Assembly (NCBI RefSeq): GCF_900169085.1
Contig: NZ_LT821323.1
Location: 1 to 64,000, forward strand
Direction: 5' to 3'
From: Chlamydia suis
GTDB lineage: Bacteria > Chlamydiota > Chlamydiia > Chlamydiales > Chlamydiaceae
DNA length: 64,000 bases
Positions 63,471 through 64,000 of the stretch are shown in pieces. The notes beneath the pieces were generated by a model. It was not told where the DNA came from. It searched no databases and saw nothing but the letters and a program-made list of their open reading frames with translations. The position numbers and the translations under genes are program-made. Numbering within the stretch: the first letter of the stretch is position 1; each line of letters opens with the position of its first letter.

Positions 63471-64000
63471 ATGAGTACAGAGGTTCGTATTCCAAATATT
63501 GCAGAATCTATTAGTGAGGTCTCAATAGCTTCACTTTTGGTGGCATCCGGAGATTTCGTGCAAGAGAATCAAGGGATTTTAGAGATAGAAAGCGATAAGG
63601 TGAATCAGTTGATCTACGCTCCCTGTTCAGGAAGAGTAGAGTGGAATATTTCTGTAGGCGATACGGTAGCAGTTGGCAGTGTTGTTGGTACTATTTTTGA
63701 AGCGGAGAGTCAAGATACCTTATCTATTCATGAGCAGATGCCATTTAGCTTGGTAGAACAAGAGAGCGATGCGCAAATCATCTCTTTTCCTTCATCGGTA
63801 CGGCAGGATCCTCCTGCGGAAGGGAAAACTTTTGTTCCTTTGAAAGATGCCCAACGGTCCTTTTCTGATAATAGAGAAACTCGAGAGACCATGAGCGCTA
63901 TTCGAAAGACAATTTCTCGTAGATTAGTTCAATCTTTGCACGAATCTGCCATGTTAACTACGTTTAATGAAGTATACATGGGACCTGTCATTGCTTTGCG
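63471..64000 (+). CDS. sucB: Dihydrolipoyl succinyltransferase (E2), 5' part
   Basis: The first 176 codons of the E2 subunit, cut by the window end. A lipoyl domain fills residues 1-80, with Lys43 in EIESDKVNQL, the lipoylated lysine. A linker and the start of a subunit-binding or catalytic part follow (about 145 on, with SAIRKTISRRLVQSL). E2 passes the succinyl group from E1 to CoA. The start lies 3 bases after the sucA stop. Confidence 0.95.
   Translation, partial: MSTEVRIPNIAESISEVSIASLLVASGDFVQENQGILEIESDKVNQLIYAPCSGRVEWNISVGDTVAVGSVVGTIFEAESQDTLSIHEQMPFSLVEQESDAQIISFPSSVRQDPPAEGKTFVPLKDAQRSFSDNRETRETMSAIRKTISRRLVQSLHESAMLTTFNEVYMGPVIAL

Noticed and set aside
1..64000. CRISPR arrays, insertion sequences and prophage genes
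   Set aside because: No spaced repeat array, transposase or phage structural gene was seen; the tail-fibre-like repeats occur in Pls proteins only.

Overview
The window is a stretch of Chlamydia chromosome, from the Chlamydia trachomatis / C. muridarum / C. suis group. This rests on gene order and gene content: gatCAB, then inclusion membrane (Inc) proteins, rnhC, rodZ, htrB, cdaR-dacA, cydAB, phoH, ssrA, ileS, lepB, the prfA-to-metG translation cluster, recD, dcd, ruvB, glgX, slc1, ssb, pepA, hctB, the pls cluster, hemW and sucAB. That order matches the CT875/CT001 to CT055 region of C. trachomatis as I remember it. Several proteins (IncV, IleS, the Pls family) differ from the C. trachomatis versions I recall, so C. 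muridarum or C. suis is more likely than C. trachomatis itself; I cannot prove which without a search. There is no insertion sequence, prophage or CRISPR array.

Layout. Positions 1-8.8 kb: the early effector TepP, a small membrane protein, the GatCAB amidotransferase operon, two Inc-type membrane proteins (IncV and a CT006-like protein) and a probable outer-membrane beta-barrel. 8.8-20.9 kb: RNase HIII, RodZ, a lipid A acyltransferase, the c-di-AMP cyclase with its regulator, cytochrome bd oxidase, PIN-PhoH, a putative zinc protein, the SH3b adhesin Ctad1 and a CT018-like protein. 21.2-27.9 kb: tmRNA, IleRS, an unusually long signal peptidase I and a secreted protein of unknown function. 28.0-36.9 kb: L31, then a tightly packed translation and RNA operon (prfA, prmC, ffh, rpsP, trmD, rplS, rnhB, gmk, rpoZ-like, metG). 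36.9-49.7 kb: RecD2, a DMT transporter, a BPL_N protein, an Inc-like protein, tRNA-Asn, an FtsB-like protein, dcd, ruvB, SpoIID-like, glgX, the type III chaperone Slc1 and ssb. 49.7-60.4 kb: pepA, the histone-like hctB behind a sigma-28 promoter, a HolA-like protein, RsmI-like, three Pls-family lumen proteins, HemW and a CT053-like acidic coiled-coil protein. 60.7-64 kb: sucA and the 5' part of sucB.

How it works together. Much of the window is translation, RNA and DNA housekeeping typical of a reduced genome (indirect Gln/Asn-tRNA synthesis, trans-translation, SRP, release-factor methylation). Threaded through it are host-interaction genes: TepP and its chaperone Slc1, Inc proteins including a VAP-binding IncV, adhesin Ctad1, and Pls lumen proteins. 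Envelope and division functions (RodZ, SpoIID-like, a possible FtsB) fit the peptidoglycan-ring division of chlamydiae. HctB marks the late switch to the elementary body.

Most striking observations: the IncV FFAT site has a serine where an acidic residue is expected (phospho-FFAT type); TrmD carries a VOC-fold tail; the Pls proteins contain repeats that look like phage tail-fibre repeats; a short protein next to dcd resembles FtsB/DivIC; and two intergenic regions (upstream of ssb and of sucA) have structured-RNA potential. I did not find a wholly new multi-gene system.
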